Positions 16,554 through 24,769 of a stretch of DNA of 35,888 nucleotides are shown here, piece after piece. Position numbers and translations under genes: made by a program. The notes beneath the pieces are model-generated. The model made no database searches, was not told where the DNA came from, and was given only the letters and a program-made list of their open reading frames with translations. Within the stretch, counting starts at the first letter, position 1; every line of letters starts with the position of its first letter. The DNA comes from Clostridia bacterium (lineage in GTDB: Bacteria > Bacillota > Clostridia > UBA1212): NCBI GenBank assembly GCA_017444825.1, contig JAFSVU010000011.1:1-35888 (forward strand), written 5' to 3'.

Positions 16554-17945
16554 ATGGCAAAGAAAGTCGGAAAAAAAGGAAGTTTGTTCTGGAAGCTTTT
16601 CGCGGTGTGGCTTGTGGTGCTGGCCGTCGCGGCAGGGCTGCTTCTTAACTACGGAATAAAAGTAATGGAGGACTACGACGCCTCCCAGAGATATCCATCG
16701 GAGAATGCAAGAGAACTGGCCAATGTCATTGCCGGCGGCGACTACACCATGCTTTTCAGCGGAGAGTCCCTCAGCAATTCCATGACCATCGAAAAAGAAG
16801 AGTACGAGAGAAGGATCTCGGAGGCTGTCCGCGAGAACGGCGGCTGCGACGTGCAGAAGGGCTTTTCCGCTGACGCGAGCAAGAACCCCACGTTTATCAT
16901 CACGGCAGGCAGTAAAAAGATCGCAACTGTGGTCTACGAGAGGCTGGAGGAGAAATCGGAGTACGGCTTCGACAAGTACGGGTTTAAGTCTATAACACCA
17001 TTCACCGAGGGTTCCTACGCCGTGAAGCTGCTGGTCCCCGAAAACTGCGACTTCTACCTTGACGGCCAGCTGATGCCCGAAAAGTACAGAACAGGCAAGT
17101 CTGAGACAAGGACCGCGGCGGCTGACGACATTGAAAAGACCGGGGACGAGATACTGAACTATTACTACGTCGACGGCCTGATGAAGGAGCCTACCTACAG
17201 GATAGTCTACAGGGATACCGGCAGGGATGCGGACATAGTCTGGGACGATACGTATAAGGCCTTCACCACCGTGACTTACGATATCAGCGCGGAAGCACCG
17301 TCCAACTACAAGGTGTATATGAACGACACCGAAATATCTGCGGACCCGAGATTCGTACAGAAAAACGACATCCCCGTCGAAGCTCTGAGCGGCCTTGAGG
17401 ACTACACCGATGAGCCTGTCACTATCGTCACGTACCACGTGTCGGGACTTCGCTACAAGGGCGGGGAGAGCTTCAGGTTCGTCGATTTTAACGGGGATCA
17501 GATCATAGCGAGATACTCCCCTGATGATGAGCTTTACTACGCGGAGGCGGGAATAACGCCAAAGGATCTCTCGGTCTACGGTGTGAACGAGGATTATTTC
17601 ATAACGAGGGCGATTGCCTACGCGAAATTCGTGAACAACGACAAGTCCTACTGGGAAGAGTTCAGATCTTACCTCCAGCCCGGCACTCCGATGGCAAAGG
17701 AGATGGATTCGTTCTGGGTGACGTTCACGCCCCACAACGAGTACTGGATCGAAAACCAGACGCTGGACAGCGTGATAATGTATAACAACGATCTGATATT
17801 TGCGAAGGTGTCCTTTGATTACTGGATCAAGGGGTACAACCACCAGACCGACAACGTGGCGAAGTACCCGACGACGGTCAATTTCAGGTATGCGAATATC
17901 GGCGGACGGTGGATGATAGTCGATTATTCACTGGGAGAAGGATGA
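16554..17945 (+). CDS. Single-pass membrane-anchored extracellular protein, TcaA-like layout
   Basis: 463 residues. A basic start (MAKKVGKKG) and a single membrane helix at about residues 11-34 place the rest outside the cell. The body has beta-rich segments such as SYAVKLLVPENCDFYLDGQLM and NYKVYMNDTEIS, which resemble small Ig- or PEGA-like surface domains, and the C-terminal end (TTVNFRYANIGGRWMIVDYSL) resembles an NTF2-like fold. TcaA-type proteins have a similar order, but this is a resemblance in layout, not a proven homology. It lies 30 bp after the NAGPA gene and 20 bp before the lipoprotein gene, so it very likely shares their transcript. Confidence 0.82.
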   Translation: MAKKVGKKGSLFWKLFAVWLVVLAVAAGLLLNYGIKVMEDYDASQRYPSENARELANVIAGGDYTMLFSGESLSNSMTIEKEEYERRISEAVRENGGCDVQKGFSADASKNPTFIITAGSKKIATVVYERLEEKSEYGFDKYGFKSITPFTEGSYAVKLLVPENCDFYLDGQLMPEKYRTGKSETRTAAADDIEKTGDEILNYYYVDGLMKEPTYRIVYRDTGRDADIVWDDTYKAFTTVTYDISAEAPSNYKVYMNDTEISADPRFVQKNDIPVEALSGLEDYTDEPVTIVTYHVSGLRYKGGESFRFVDFNGDQIIARYSPDDELYYAEAGITPKDLSVYGVNEDYFITRAIAYAKFVNNDKSYWEEFRSYLQPGTPMAKEMDSFWVTFTPHNEYWIENQTLDSVIMYNNDLIFAKVSFDYWIKGYNHQTDNVAKYPTTVNFRYANIGGRWMIVDYSLGEG

Positions 17946-17965
17946 TAAACTGAATGGTGATATTT

Positions 17966-18583
17966 ATGAAAAAAACATTGGTTAAAATAATGCTGATCGC
18001 TGCCGCGATGGTTCTTGTATTGGTTTTTGCGGCTGCATGCGACCCCGGAACCACACCCCAAACCAGCCCGGATGCCACTTATGACAGCGGCATTTCGGAT
18101 CCGACGCCCGGGGCCAAAAAGGCTTTTCTTTACATCGAAATAGACGGCGCCGTGATCGAGTCCGGCGTCACCGTAAAAGCATTTCTTGAGAAGCTTTCCG
18201 AAAAAGGGGTCGAGCCCGTTGCGACAGACGAGGCCGAGAGCTGCATGTTTGACGGAAAAGACGTGACCTATCATTTCAGCTTCGGCGACGTGTTCACGTT
18301 CCCTCAGGAGAGCGGCAGGCCCGTCGAGGACAATGTGGTGGACGAGATATACGTGACCTCCGAAAACGTGACGGCAATGGACGGCGTCAAGGTGGGCGAC
18401 ACTGTGGCCAAAGTCAAAGAGGTGTTCGGCGAAAGCTTTTTCACAGACGGAAGCAGGCTCATATACAATAAATCCGGCTCTGTGGCAGGTAAGGACACCG
18501 AACCCTGCATTTACTTTTACATTGAGGAAGGTGTGGTGACCGGCATCGGCCTTCTCGCCAACCTTTATCACGTCGAAGCATAA
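17966..18583 (+). CDS. Putative lipoprotein, function unknown
   Basis: 205 residues. I choose the ATG at 17966 because GGTGAT lies just upstream and the product then starts with a clean lipoprotein signal: MKKTLVKIM, a hydrophobic core and the lipobox FAAAC, with the cysteine at about residue 26. An in-frame ATG four codons earlier is possible. The mature protein begins with a Thr/Pro/Ser linker (DPGTTPQTSPDAT) and then a compact domain with DGVKVGDTVAKVKEVFGESFF, like small surface domains that measure or bind, not enzymes. It lies in the envelope cluster, 8 bp before the MBOAT gene. Confidence 0.83.
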   Translation: MKKTLVKIMLIAAAMVLVLVFAAACDPGTTPQTSPDATYDSGISDPTPGAKKAFLYIEIDGAVIESGVTVKAFLEKLSEKGVEPVATDEAESCMFDGKDVTYHFSFGDVFTFPQESGRPVEDNVVDEIYVTSENVTAMDGVKVGDTVAKVKEVFGESFFTDGSRLIYNKSGSVAGKDTEPCIYFYIEEGVVTGIGLLANLYHVEA

Positions 18584-18591
18584 CCGGTATT

Positions 18592-20124
18592 ATGGTATTC
18601 AGCAGTCAGGTATTCGTTTTTATATTCCTGCCCGTGGTCTTCATCCTGAACACGGCGGTCATGGCCGTCGGCCGCGGGCGCAAAGGGTTTACAAAAGCGT
18701 CAAACTGGCTGCTTTTAATATCCAGCCTTATATTCTATTCATGGGGAGAGCCTCTGGCGGTGCTTTTGCTGATCGGAGAGGCCTTTCTTTGTTTTGCGGC
18801 GGGACTTCTCATCGAGAAAAGACCAATGCAAAAGAAACTCTGGGTCGCCCTCAGCGCGGTATTGGTTCTGGGAGCCCTTTGCTTCTTTAAGTATTCCGGG
18901 TTTATTGCGGGCCTTTTGGGACAGCTCTTCGGGAAGCCGGATCTTGGCTCGGAGCTTAAGGCTGTAGCGCTGCCCCTTGGCATTTCTTTTTTCAGCTTCC
19001 AGCTGCTCTCATACGTTATCGACGTCTACCGGGGAGTCACGCCGCCCTGCAAAAACTATTTCAGGATGCTTCTCTACACAGCCTTCTTTCCCCAGCTCGT
19101 GGCCGGCCCTATCGTGAAGTACAAGGACATTGCCGCGCAGCTTGAAGAGAGACGCATCGATGCCGAAAACGTCGCCAAGGGCGTGAGGCGGTTTGTTACG
19201 GGTCTTGCCAAGAAGCTTATCATCGCCAATACCGTGGCCCTGATAGCAGACGCGGTCTTTGATGCCGATCCAAAGAGCCTCAGCGCAGGTGCCGCGATCC
19301 TCGGGGCGGTCTGCTACATGATTCAGATTTATTTCGATTTTTCCGGATACTCCGACATGGCCATAGGCATGGGCCGCATGTTCGGCTTTAAGATCAACGA
19401 AAACTTCATGCACCCCTACGCCAGCCTCTCTATCCGGGAATTCTGGCACCGCTGGCATATATCGCTGTCCTCCTGGTTCAGGGATTACCTCTACATACCT
19501 TTGGGTGGAAACCGCAAGGGGCGAGCGAGGACTGTCCTTAACAAGCTCATAGTGTTCTTTTTGACCGGCCTCTGGCACGGCGCGGGCTTCACTTTTATTA
19601 TCTGGGGCCTCTGGCACGGTCTGCTCCTCCTCATAGAGGAATATGCCGGCGCGGCCTTTGGCGTCATCAAGGGAAAAGGCGGCAACGCCTCCCGATTCGA
19701 AAAACTCGGGAAAAATCCGGTGTTCAGGGCCGTAACGACTGTTCTGCGGCTCCTGTACGTTCTGGCGGCTGTTTTACTCGGCTTTGTTCTTTTCAGAAGC
19801 GCCAATGCATCCGCCGGCTTTGCTCTCATCGGAAGGATGTTTTCAAACACGTGGACGCTTCCGGCGTCGGTGCAGGTGAACCTTACTCCGTTTATGATAT
19901 TCGTGCTGGTGCTCAGCGTGATCGCGTCGATGCCCTGGGCTGAATGGGCGGGAAAGATTGGCTCAAAAAAGAGCTTTTCCGGGATCGCGGGTTTCCTTTC
20001 GGGGAACGCCGGAAAAACATTGGTGCTTGCGGTCTCGCTGGTGCTGACCCTTGCACTCTTTGCGGTCTGCGCAATGTTCCTTGCCTCATCCGCATACAAC
20101 CCATTTATCTATTTCCGGTTCTGA
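18592..20124 (+). CDS. MBOAT family O-acyltransferase (AlgI-like)
   Basis: 510 residues with about eleven hydrophobic segments. The MBOAT core is clear: ISFFSFQLLSYVIDVYRG, FFPQLVAGPIVKY, YFDFSGYSDMAIGMGRMFG, REFWHRWHISLSSWFRDYL (about residues 282-300), YIPLGGNRKG, and LTGLWHGAGFTFIIWGLWHG (about 324-345) with the conserved catalytic His. AlgI and related enzymes pass acyl (usually acetyl) groups across the membrane for addition to polysaccharides. The next gene codes for an AlgJ/AlgX-like partner, the standard pairing. No strong ribosome-binding site precedes the ATG; it starts 8 bp after the lipoprotein stop, so translational coupling is likely. Confidence 0.94.
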   Translation: MVFSSQVFVFIFLPVVFILNTAVMAVGRGRKGFTKASNWLLLISSLIFYSWGEPLAVLLLIGEAFLCFAAGLLIEKRPMQKKLWVALSAVLVLGALCFFKYSGFIAGLLGQLFGKPDLGSELKAVALPLGISFFSFQLLSYVIDVYRGVTPPCKNYFRMLLYTAFFPQLVAGPIVKYKDIAAQLEERRIDAENVAKGVRRFVTGLAKKLIIANTVALIADAVFDADPKSLSAGAAILGAVCYMIQIYFDFSGYSDMAIGMGRMFGFKINENFMHPYASLSIREFWHRWHISLSSWFRDYLYIPLGGNRKGRARTVLNKLIVFFLTGLWHGAGFTFIIWGLWHGLLLLIEEYAGAAFGVIKGKGGNASRFEKLGKNPVFRAVTTVLRLLYVLAAVLLGFVLFRSANASAGFALIGRMFSNTWTLPASVQVNLTPFMIFVLVLSVIASMPWAEWAGKIGSKKSFSGIAGFLSGNAGKTLVLAVSLVLTLALFAVCAMFLASSAYNPFIYFRF

Positions 20125-20141
20125 CCGGGGGAGGAACTTTC

Positions 20142-21548
20142 GTGAACAAAACGTCAAAGATAATATGCATAATATTTACCGCGGTGTTTGTTCTTGCGGC
20201 GCTGGTGCCTCTTGCCGGTATGATATTTACGGGGGGCAGGGTAAACGACGCAGAGCAGAGGACTCCCGCCTCTTTCCCGGAGATCGTTGCCGATGGAAAG
20301 TTGAACCTTGACTTCGGCAGCGGCTTTGAGGACTGGTTTGCGGACAGGTTTGCCCTGAGGAGCGAGCTTGCGGACGCCAATGGAAAAGCGATGCTGTCGA
20401 TCTTCGGCACGTCGCCCGAGGACAGCGTTGTGGCCGGAAAGGACAGCTGGCTCTTTTATGCCGATACGGTGGCGGACTACTTGAGAGAGGAAAGGCTTAC
20501 AGATGCGGAGCTTCAGAGGCTGGTAAATTCGATAAAGCTTGAGAGCGATTATGTCAGATCTATCGGAGGCGTTTACGTTTTCGCCGCGGCGCCGAACAAG
20601 AATTCGATATACCCCGAGATGATGGGACCGCTTTTCTCGCAGAATGAGGGAAATTCTCTTCTTGAAAGGCTGAACGCGGCACTCGCGTCTGAGGGCGTTA
20701 TGGTCTGCGACCTTAAGCAGGTGCTGACAGATAACAAAACAAGCGGGCAGCTCTATTACACCGGGGACAGCCACTGGAATCTGTACGGAAGCATATTTGT
20801 GCGGGACGCGCTGCTTGAAAAGATCGGGAGCGCTGCGGGCATAAACGTTTCCGGGGACGGACGGGCCAAAGAGACTCTCTCGGATGGGGAACGGGAGGAC
20901 GATCTTCTTAAGATGGTAAGGCCGGGGGAACCCAAGATGTTTGAGAGGTTTTCAAACGACAGCTCGGCTGTAAACTATAAGGTGAAGGGCAGGATGGCGA
21001 GCCTTGACGACATGCTCATCGAGACCTCCTGCGAGGGAACGCCTCTCCGGCTTCTGATGTTCAGGGATTCCTTCGGAAGGGCTCTTATACAGCCACTGGC
21101 CAATACCTTCTCCGAAGCGGTGTTCACAAGGGGCGTGCCCTTTGATATTTACGGGAAAGCCGGGCTTTACGACGGTGAACTGCGGACCGTTGTCGTCAGG
21201 GAGATCGTGGAGCGGAACCTGACGGATCTTCTTAAAAATGCGCCGGTGGTGCCTGCGCCGTCCGTAGCTGAAGGTTCAGAGGTATTGAAATCGATGACCT
21301 GCTGCGAAAAGGAAATGATCTCGGTAGAGAAGGGGACCGGGAGCCACGGGCTCGTGAGAATTTGCGGCATTGCCCGGGGAGTGGATGATAGCTACAGCCG
21401 TGTCATAGTAAAGGCCGGCGGAGTATATTACGAAGCATTCCCCTTCTGCGACGCGTCATCGGACCTCAGGGAGGAGGCTGGGTGCGGATTTACGCTCTGG
21501 ATTGTCAGTGAGAGCGACGTTGAGATCGAAGCGGTCTACGCAGGCTGA
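20142..21548 (+). CDS. AlgX/AlgJ-like SGNH-type acetyltransferase partner (DHHW family)
   Basis: 468 residues. The start is GTG at 20142, with GGGGGAGG (20127-20134) 7 nt upstream; a longer frame to the left overlaps the MBOAT gene and is rejected. One N-terminal membrane helix (about residues 5-27) anchors an extracytoplasmic domain. Catalytic signatures of the AlgJ/AlgX/DHHW group are present: TGDSHWN with D209 and H211, and MFRDSFGR with the likely nucleophile S310. VAGKDSWLFY near residue 99 is also typical. The protein would take the acyl group exported by the MBOAT and transfer it to a surface glycan. The last 130 residues form an extra C-terminal domain of unknown role. Confidence 0.9.
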   Translation: MNKTSKIICIIFTAVFVLAALVPLAGMIFTGGRVNDAEQRTPASFPEIVADGKLNLDFGSGFEDWFADRFALRSELADANGKAMLSIFGTSPEDSVVAGKDSWLFYADTVADYLREERLTDAELQRLVNSIKLESDYVRSIGGVYVFAAAPNKNSIYPEMMGPLFSQNEGNSLLERLNAALASEGVMVCDLKQVLTDNKTSGQLYYTGDSHWNLYGSIFVRDALLEKIGSAAGINVSGDGRAKETLSDGEREDDLLKMVRPGEPKMFERFSNDSSAVNYKVKGRMASLDDMLIETSCEGTPLRLLMFRDSFGRALIQPLANTFSEAVFTRGVPFDIYGKAGLYDGELRTVVVREIVERNLTDLLKNAPVVPAPSVAEGSEVLKSMTCCEKEMISVEKGTGSHGLVRICGIARGVDDSYSRVIVKAGGVYYEAFPFCDASSDLREEAGCGFTLWIVSESDVEIEAVYAG

Positions 21549-21564
21549 AAACTTTTGAGATAAC

Positions 21565-21617
21565 AAAAAAGCTGCCGCCCCCGGATGATACACACCGGAG
21601 GGCGGCAGCCTTCGTTT
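21565..21617. terminator. Strong bidirectional terminator
   Basis: GCTGCCGCCC (21571-21580) pairs perfectly with GGGCGGCAGC (21600-21609), extended by CCGG/CCGG. Six A bases precede it (U run on the minus strand) and CTTCGTTT follows. It serves both the envelope cluster and the minus-strand phosphatase gene. Confidence 0.9.
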
Positions 21618-21642
21618 AGCGGCATTGGTTAATACTTTAACC

Positions 21643-22365
21643 TTAAATCTTTAACACGTTCTGGTATCTTGTGGGGAGCCCCTCCTTGTAAAGGTGACTG
21701 TCGTTTGAATGCTGCAACATCTTCGGGATCACGTATCCTTCGCTGTTTACCGCAAATTCCACCACGCATACGCCGCTGTGGCCGATGTCGAAGTGGCTGG
21801 CAAAAAGCGGGTAGGGGATGTCGAGGATGGTGCTGAGGAAGGCGATGCCAAAGCCCTGGTGGCAGAAGAGAGCGACCCTTTTTTCGTTTGGCTTAACCGG
21901 CGTGTACAGCCCGTTCTCCCAGTCGTGCTCATAGCCAAGGTTACCCAGAAATTCATCGGCGGTCTTGCGGAAAAGCTCGACTCCGGTCTTGAAATTTGTG
22001 CCCTCAAACAGCGGTGAGTCCGCCCAGTTGCGGCCGAGAGCCAGCACCTCCGGCCTGTTGAAAAGCCTGTTGTATTTTGCGGTGAAAAAGGCCCACGTAA
22101 CATTAGGTGTCTCGTCGTACCTGACGGTGAAGTGGTGCCAGGCGTGGTCCTCCATTGCCCAGTCGCACATGACTGGCTTTATGTTGAGCAGCTCGTACGT
22201 GGGTTTTGCGGTGAGGTAGGCACGGGGAAGACTCGACGTGTATATCTCGTCAAGGCCGTAAACGCCAAGCCTTTTTGAAAGGGCATCCGCCTGCCTGAAG
22301 CCCTGGGGCGTAAGTGTGTTGTTGGGATAATCCGGATCGCCGTGGCGAATAACGTATAAGATCAT
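21643..22365 (-). CDS. Histidine phosphatase superfamily protein
   Basis: 240 residues. The N-terminal MILYVIRHGDPDYPNNTLTPQG carries the RHG motif with the phospho-acceptor His at residue 8, followed by GFRQADALSKRL and SSLPRAYLTA, the usual second Arg region. EDHAW supplies the likely acidic catalytic residue and LFCHQGFGIAFL the second catalytic His. Family members include phosphoglycerate mutases and broad phosphatases; the substrate is not clear, and the insertion around FFTAKYNRLFNRPEVLALGRNW is larger than in minimal phosphatases. It has its own TTGAAA/TATAAT promoter and GGAG ribosome-binding site. Confidence 0.92.
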   Translation of the reverse strand: MILYVIRHGDPDYPNNTLTPQGFRQADALSKRLGVYGLDEIYTSSLPRAYLTAKPTYELLNIKPVMCDWAMEDHAWHHFTVRYDETPNVTWAFFTAKYNRLFNRPEVLALGRNWADSPLFEGTNFKTGVELFRKTADEFLGNLGYEHDWENGLYTPVKPNEKRVALFCHQGFGIAFLSTILDIPYPLFASHFDIGHSGVCVVEFAVNSEGYVIPKMLQHSNDSHLYKEGLPTRYQNVLKI

Positions 22366-22424
22366 AGCACTCTCCTGAAAACATGATTTTGTCAGCCGTT
22401 TTGCATTATTATCATCGCCCGGTC

Positions 22425-22453
22425 ATTATAACTGAAAAGCCGGGTTTTTTCAA
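22425..22453 (-). promoter_or_regulatory. Promoter of the histidine phosphatase gene
   Basis: On the minus strand, TTGAAA (complement of 22448-22453), 17-bp spacer, TATAAT (complement of 22425-22430). The leader to the start at 22365 is about 50 nt. Confidence 0.75.
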
Positions 22454-22509
22454 TCGGTCCTCAGCCGGTCCTCAATAGTTCCCGGGCCGGTTTTGAAGCC
22501 AAGGAAACA

Positions 22510-22538
22510 TTGAAATTAGCGCAATGAAAAAGTATAAT
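22510..22538 (+). promoter_or_regulatory. Promoter of the aminotransferase gene
   Basis: TTGAAA (22510-22515), 17-bp spacer, perfect TATAAT (22533-22538). The transcript should begin near 22545, directly before a 17-bp palindrome. It is divergent to the phosphatase promoter, with the same two boxes. Confidence 0.8.
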
Positions 22539-22551
22539 TGCAAAGACGATG

Positions 22552-22568
22552 TGACATTGGCAATGTCA
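22552..22568 (+). promoter_or_regulatory. Perfect 17-bp palindrome, candidate operator
   Basis: TGACATTG-G-CAATGTCA is a perfect inverted repeat with a single central base. It begins about 7 bp after the predicted transcription start of the aminotransferase gene, a position typical for repressor sites. It is too compact to be a terminator. The binding protein is unknown. Confidence 0.55.
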
Positions 22569-22603
22569 TAACAAAATACCATGCAGCGTAAGGAGATGAG
22601 CTG

Positions 22604-23824
22604 ATGCTATCCAAAAACTACAGTAAAAACGTTAACGCAAGGTCTGTTATAAGGGATCTTTTTGAATACAGCAAGGCGCGTGCCGCCCAGATCGGTGCGG
22701 ATAACGTGTTCGACTTCAGCATAGGAAATCCGAGCGTGCAGCCTCCCGAGTGCGTAACGAAGGTCGCGGCGGAGATTCTCGGAAGCGAAGACCCGGTGGC
22801 TGTACACGGCTACCCCAGCGCGGAGGGCATTCCGTGGGTCAGGAAGGCCATTGCCGATGAGCTGAACGCCCGCTTCGGAGAGAGTTACACTGAGAAAAAT
22901 ATATTCATGACCATTGGCGCTGCCGCGGCGGTCACATGCTGCGTGAAAGCTGTCAGCGACAGCGGAACCGGCGATAAGATAATCACGTTTGCACCATATT
23001 TCCCGGAGTACAAGGTCTACGCCAGGAGCGCGGGGGTGACCCTTGAGGTCATTGACGCCGATATCGAGAACTTCCAGATCAATTTTGAGGCTCTTGAAAA
23101 GGCAATAGACCGTGACACCAGGGCTATCCTCATCAACTCTCCGAACAACCCCAGCGGTGCGGTCTACAGCGAGGCTACTTTGAGAAAACTTGCGGCTCTT
23201 CTCGAGGAGAAGCAGAAGGAGTACGGCCGCAGCATTTACATCATTTCGGACGAGCCCTACAGAGAGATCGTTTTCAGAGGCTTTGAGGTGCCTTACGTGG
23301 CCGGAATATACGCCAATACCCTCGTCTGCTACTCATACAGCAAGGCGATGTCCATCCCCGGCGAGAGGATTGGATACGTGGCGTTTACCGACAGGTGCGA
23401 GGACGCCGACATTCTTCTTCGGGTGCTTGCGGCTACGGCAAGGGATATGGCCTACGTCGGAGTACCGGCGCTCTACCAGCTGGTGGTTGGAAAGTCCACA
23501 GGGGAGACTGCCGATCTTTCGGTTTACCAGGAGAACAAGGATATACTCTACAAGGGTCTCATTGACGCTGGTTACACGTGCGTCGAGCCAGGCGGAACGT
23601 TCTACGCCTTCCCAAGGTCCCTGGAGCCCGATGCGGTGGCGTTTTGCGAACGCGCCAAGAAGTTCGAGCTGGTGCTGGTTCCCGGCGACGGTTTCGGGTG
23701 CCCCGGACATTTCAGGATCGCTTTTTGCCAGCCGAAGGAGAAGGTGGCGAGGTCGATAGAGAAGTTTAGGGCGCTGGCGGAGAGCTATGGTGTCAAAGGG
23801 AGTGCCGCCCAAAGTAAAAAGTAA
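22604..23824 (+). CDS. PLP-dependent aminotransferase class I/II
   Basis: 406 residues, fold-type I. Landmarks: FDFSIGNPSVQPPECV near the N terminus, INSPNNPSGAVYSEATL (the NPxNPTG-like substrate motif), IISDEPYREIVF (Asp and Tyr contacts to PLP), and YSYSKAMSIPGERIGYVAF with the PLP-binding lysine at residue 247. It moves an amino group between an amino acid and a 2-oxo acid; the specific pair cannot be told. AAGGAGATG precedes the ATG. The last residues, from about GSAAQSKK, are encoded by the left edge of a dispersed repeat, so the natural end of the protein has probably been replaced. Controlled by the promoter and palindrome just upstream. Confidence 0.93.
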   Translation: MLSKNYSKNVNARSVIRDLFEYSKARAAQIGADNVFDFSIGNPSVQPPECVTKVAAEILGSEDPVAVHGYPSAEGIPWVRKAIADELNARFGESYTEKNIFMTIGAAAAVTCCVKAVSDSGTGDKIITFAPYFPEYKVYARSAGVTLEVIDADIENFQINFEALEKAIDRDTRAILINSPNNPSGAVYSEATLRKLAALLEEKQKEYGRSIYIISDEPYREIVFRGFEVPYVAGIYANTLVCYSYSKAMSIPGERIGYVAFTDRCEDADILLRVLAATARDMAYVGVPALYQLVVGKSTGETADLSVYQENKDILYKGLIDAGYTCVEPGGTFYAFPRSLEPDAVAFCERAKKFELVLVPGDGFGCPGHFRIAFCQPKEKVARSIEKFRALAESYGVKGSAAQSKK

Positions 23825-24040
23825 AAGGTAAGAGGTAATAGGGGCCCACGTCGACCACATTTCATCGAGGAACGATTCTGCACGAAGTGCAGCCAAGTGA
23901 CGAGATGCAAGGTGCGAGACGTGAGCGGGTGCCGGACAAGGTAAAAAGTAAAAGGTAATAGGTAAGAGTGGCTGGCGCGAGGAGTGCCGCTCAAGTAATA
24001 AGTAATAGATACAAGGTAAAAAAGTTCAAGGTAATAAGTG
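23798..24040 (+). repeat. Dispersed intergenic repeat, copy A
   Basis: A core of about 91 bp (23849-23939) is nearly identical to 28946-29035, with about four differences. It contains a perfect 6-bp hairpin CTGCAC-GAA-GTGCAG (23878-23892). On both sides lie arrays of degenerate 7-bp units of the type GTAAAAA/GTAATAG (23811-23840, 23939-23966, 23995-24040). The block starts with GGGAGTGCCGCC, as does copy B. It spans the end of the aminotransferase gene and the leader of the next one. Confidence 0.9.
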
Positions 24041-24051
24041 GAGGAGTTTTT

Positions 24052-24741
24052 ATGAAGAGATCGGAAGTTAACAAGGCTCTCAAAGAGCTTGAGGCAATGT
24101 GTGAGAAGTGCAGGTTCAAGCTGCCGCCTTTCTGCAGCTTTACGCCGGAGCAGTGGCAGACCCTTGGCCATGAATACGATGAGATCCGCGACTGCATGCT
24201 GGGCTGGGATATCACGGATTACGGCCTTGGCAAGTTTGACGAAGTCGGATTTTCCCTCATCACCATCAGAAACGGAAACAGGCTTATGCCCGACAAATAT
24301 CCGAAGGTCTACGCCGAGAAGCTTCTTTTCCTCAAGGACGGGCAGTATTCGCTCAACCATTTTCACTGGTACAAAACAGAGGACATTATAAACCGCGGCG
24401 GCGGCAACGTGCTCATCAGAGTGTACAATTCCCACGAGGATGAGAGCATTGATTATGAGAGCGACGTGACGGTGCACACCGACGGAAGGACCTACACGGT
24501 TCCCGCGGGCACCCAGATCAGACTCACCCCCGGCGAGAGCATCCACATCACCCAGAGGCTTTACCATGATTTTTCGGTGGAGGCCGGCAGCGGGGACGTG
24601 CTCCTTGGCGAGGTTTCCCAGTGCAACGACGACAATAACGATAACCATTTCGATCCCCCGGCAGGCAGGTTCCCGAAGATCGAAGAGGATGAGCCCGCAT
24701 ACAGGCTGCTCTGCAACGAGTATCCGGCGGCGAAGGATTGA
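24052..24741 (+). CDS. D-lyxose/D-mannose ketol-isomerase family protein
   Basis: 229 residues, close to the usual size for D-lyxose isomerases. I place the start at the ATG at 24052, with GGAGGAG 6 to 12 nt upstream; the frame is open further left, but only through the repeat. A cupin-type metal centre is visible: LNHFHWYKTEDIINRGGG with H103, H105 and E110, and QRLYHDFSVEAGSGDVLLGEVS with H172. WDITDYGLGKFDEVGFSLITIRNG is also characteristic. It would interconvert D-lyxose and D-xylulose or D-mannose and D-fructose in the cytoplasm. Confidence 0.88.
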   Translation: MKRSEVNKALKELEAMCEKCRFKLPPFCSFTPEQWQTLGHEYDEIRDCMLGWDITDYGLGKFDEVGFSLITIRNGNRLMPDKYPKVYAEKLLFLKDGQYSLNHFHWYKTEDIINRGGGNVLIRVYNSHEDESIDYESDVTVHTDGRTYTVPAGTQIRLTPGESIHITQRLYHDFSVEAGSGDVLLGEVSQCNDDNNDNHFDPPAGRFPKIEEDEPAYRLLCNEYPAAKD

Positions 24742-24769
24742 CGTTTTACGTTTGAAGGGATTTTAAAGA

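Noticed and set aside
16425-17843. Minus-strand open frame of 472 codons opposite the anchored extracellular protein
   Set aside because: It lies almost completely opposite a gene with clear start, membrane anchor and operon context. Its product is rich in Val, His and Arg, as expected from reading a GC-rich third position backwards, and has no motif or ribosome-binding site.
22552-22568. Terminator
   Set aside because: The palindrome has a one-base centre and no T run, and it lies at the beginning of a transcript, so it is more likely a protein-binding site.
23785-24648. Minus-strand open frame across repeat copy A
   Set aside because: It owes its length to the period-7 array, which has no stops in this orientation, and to the shadow of the isomerase gene. 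No ribosome-binding site or family match.
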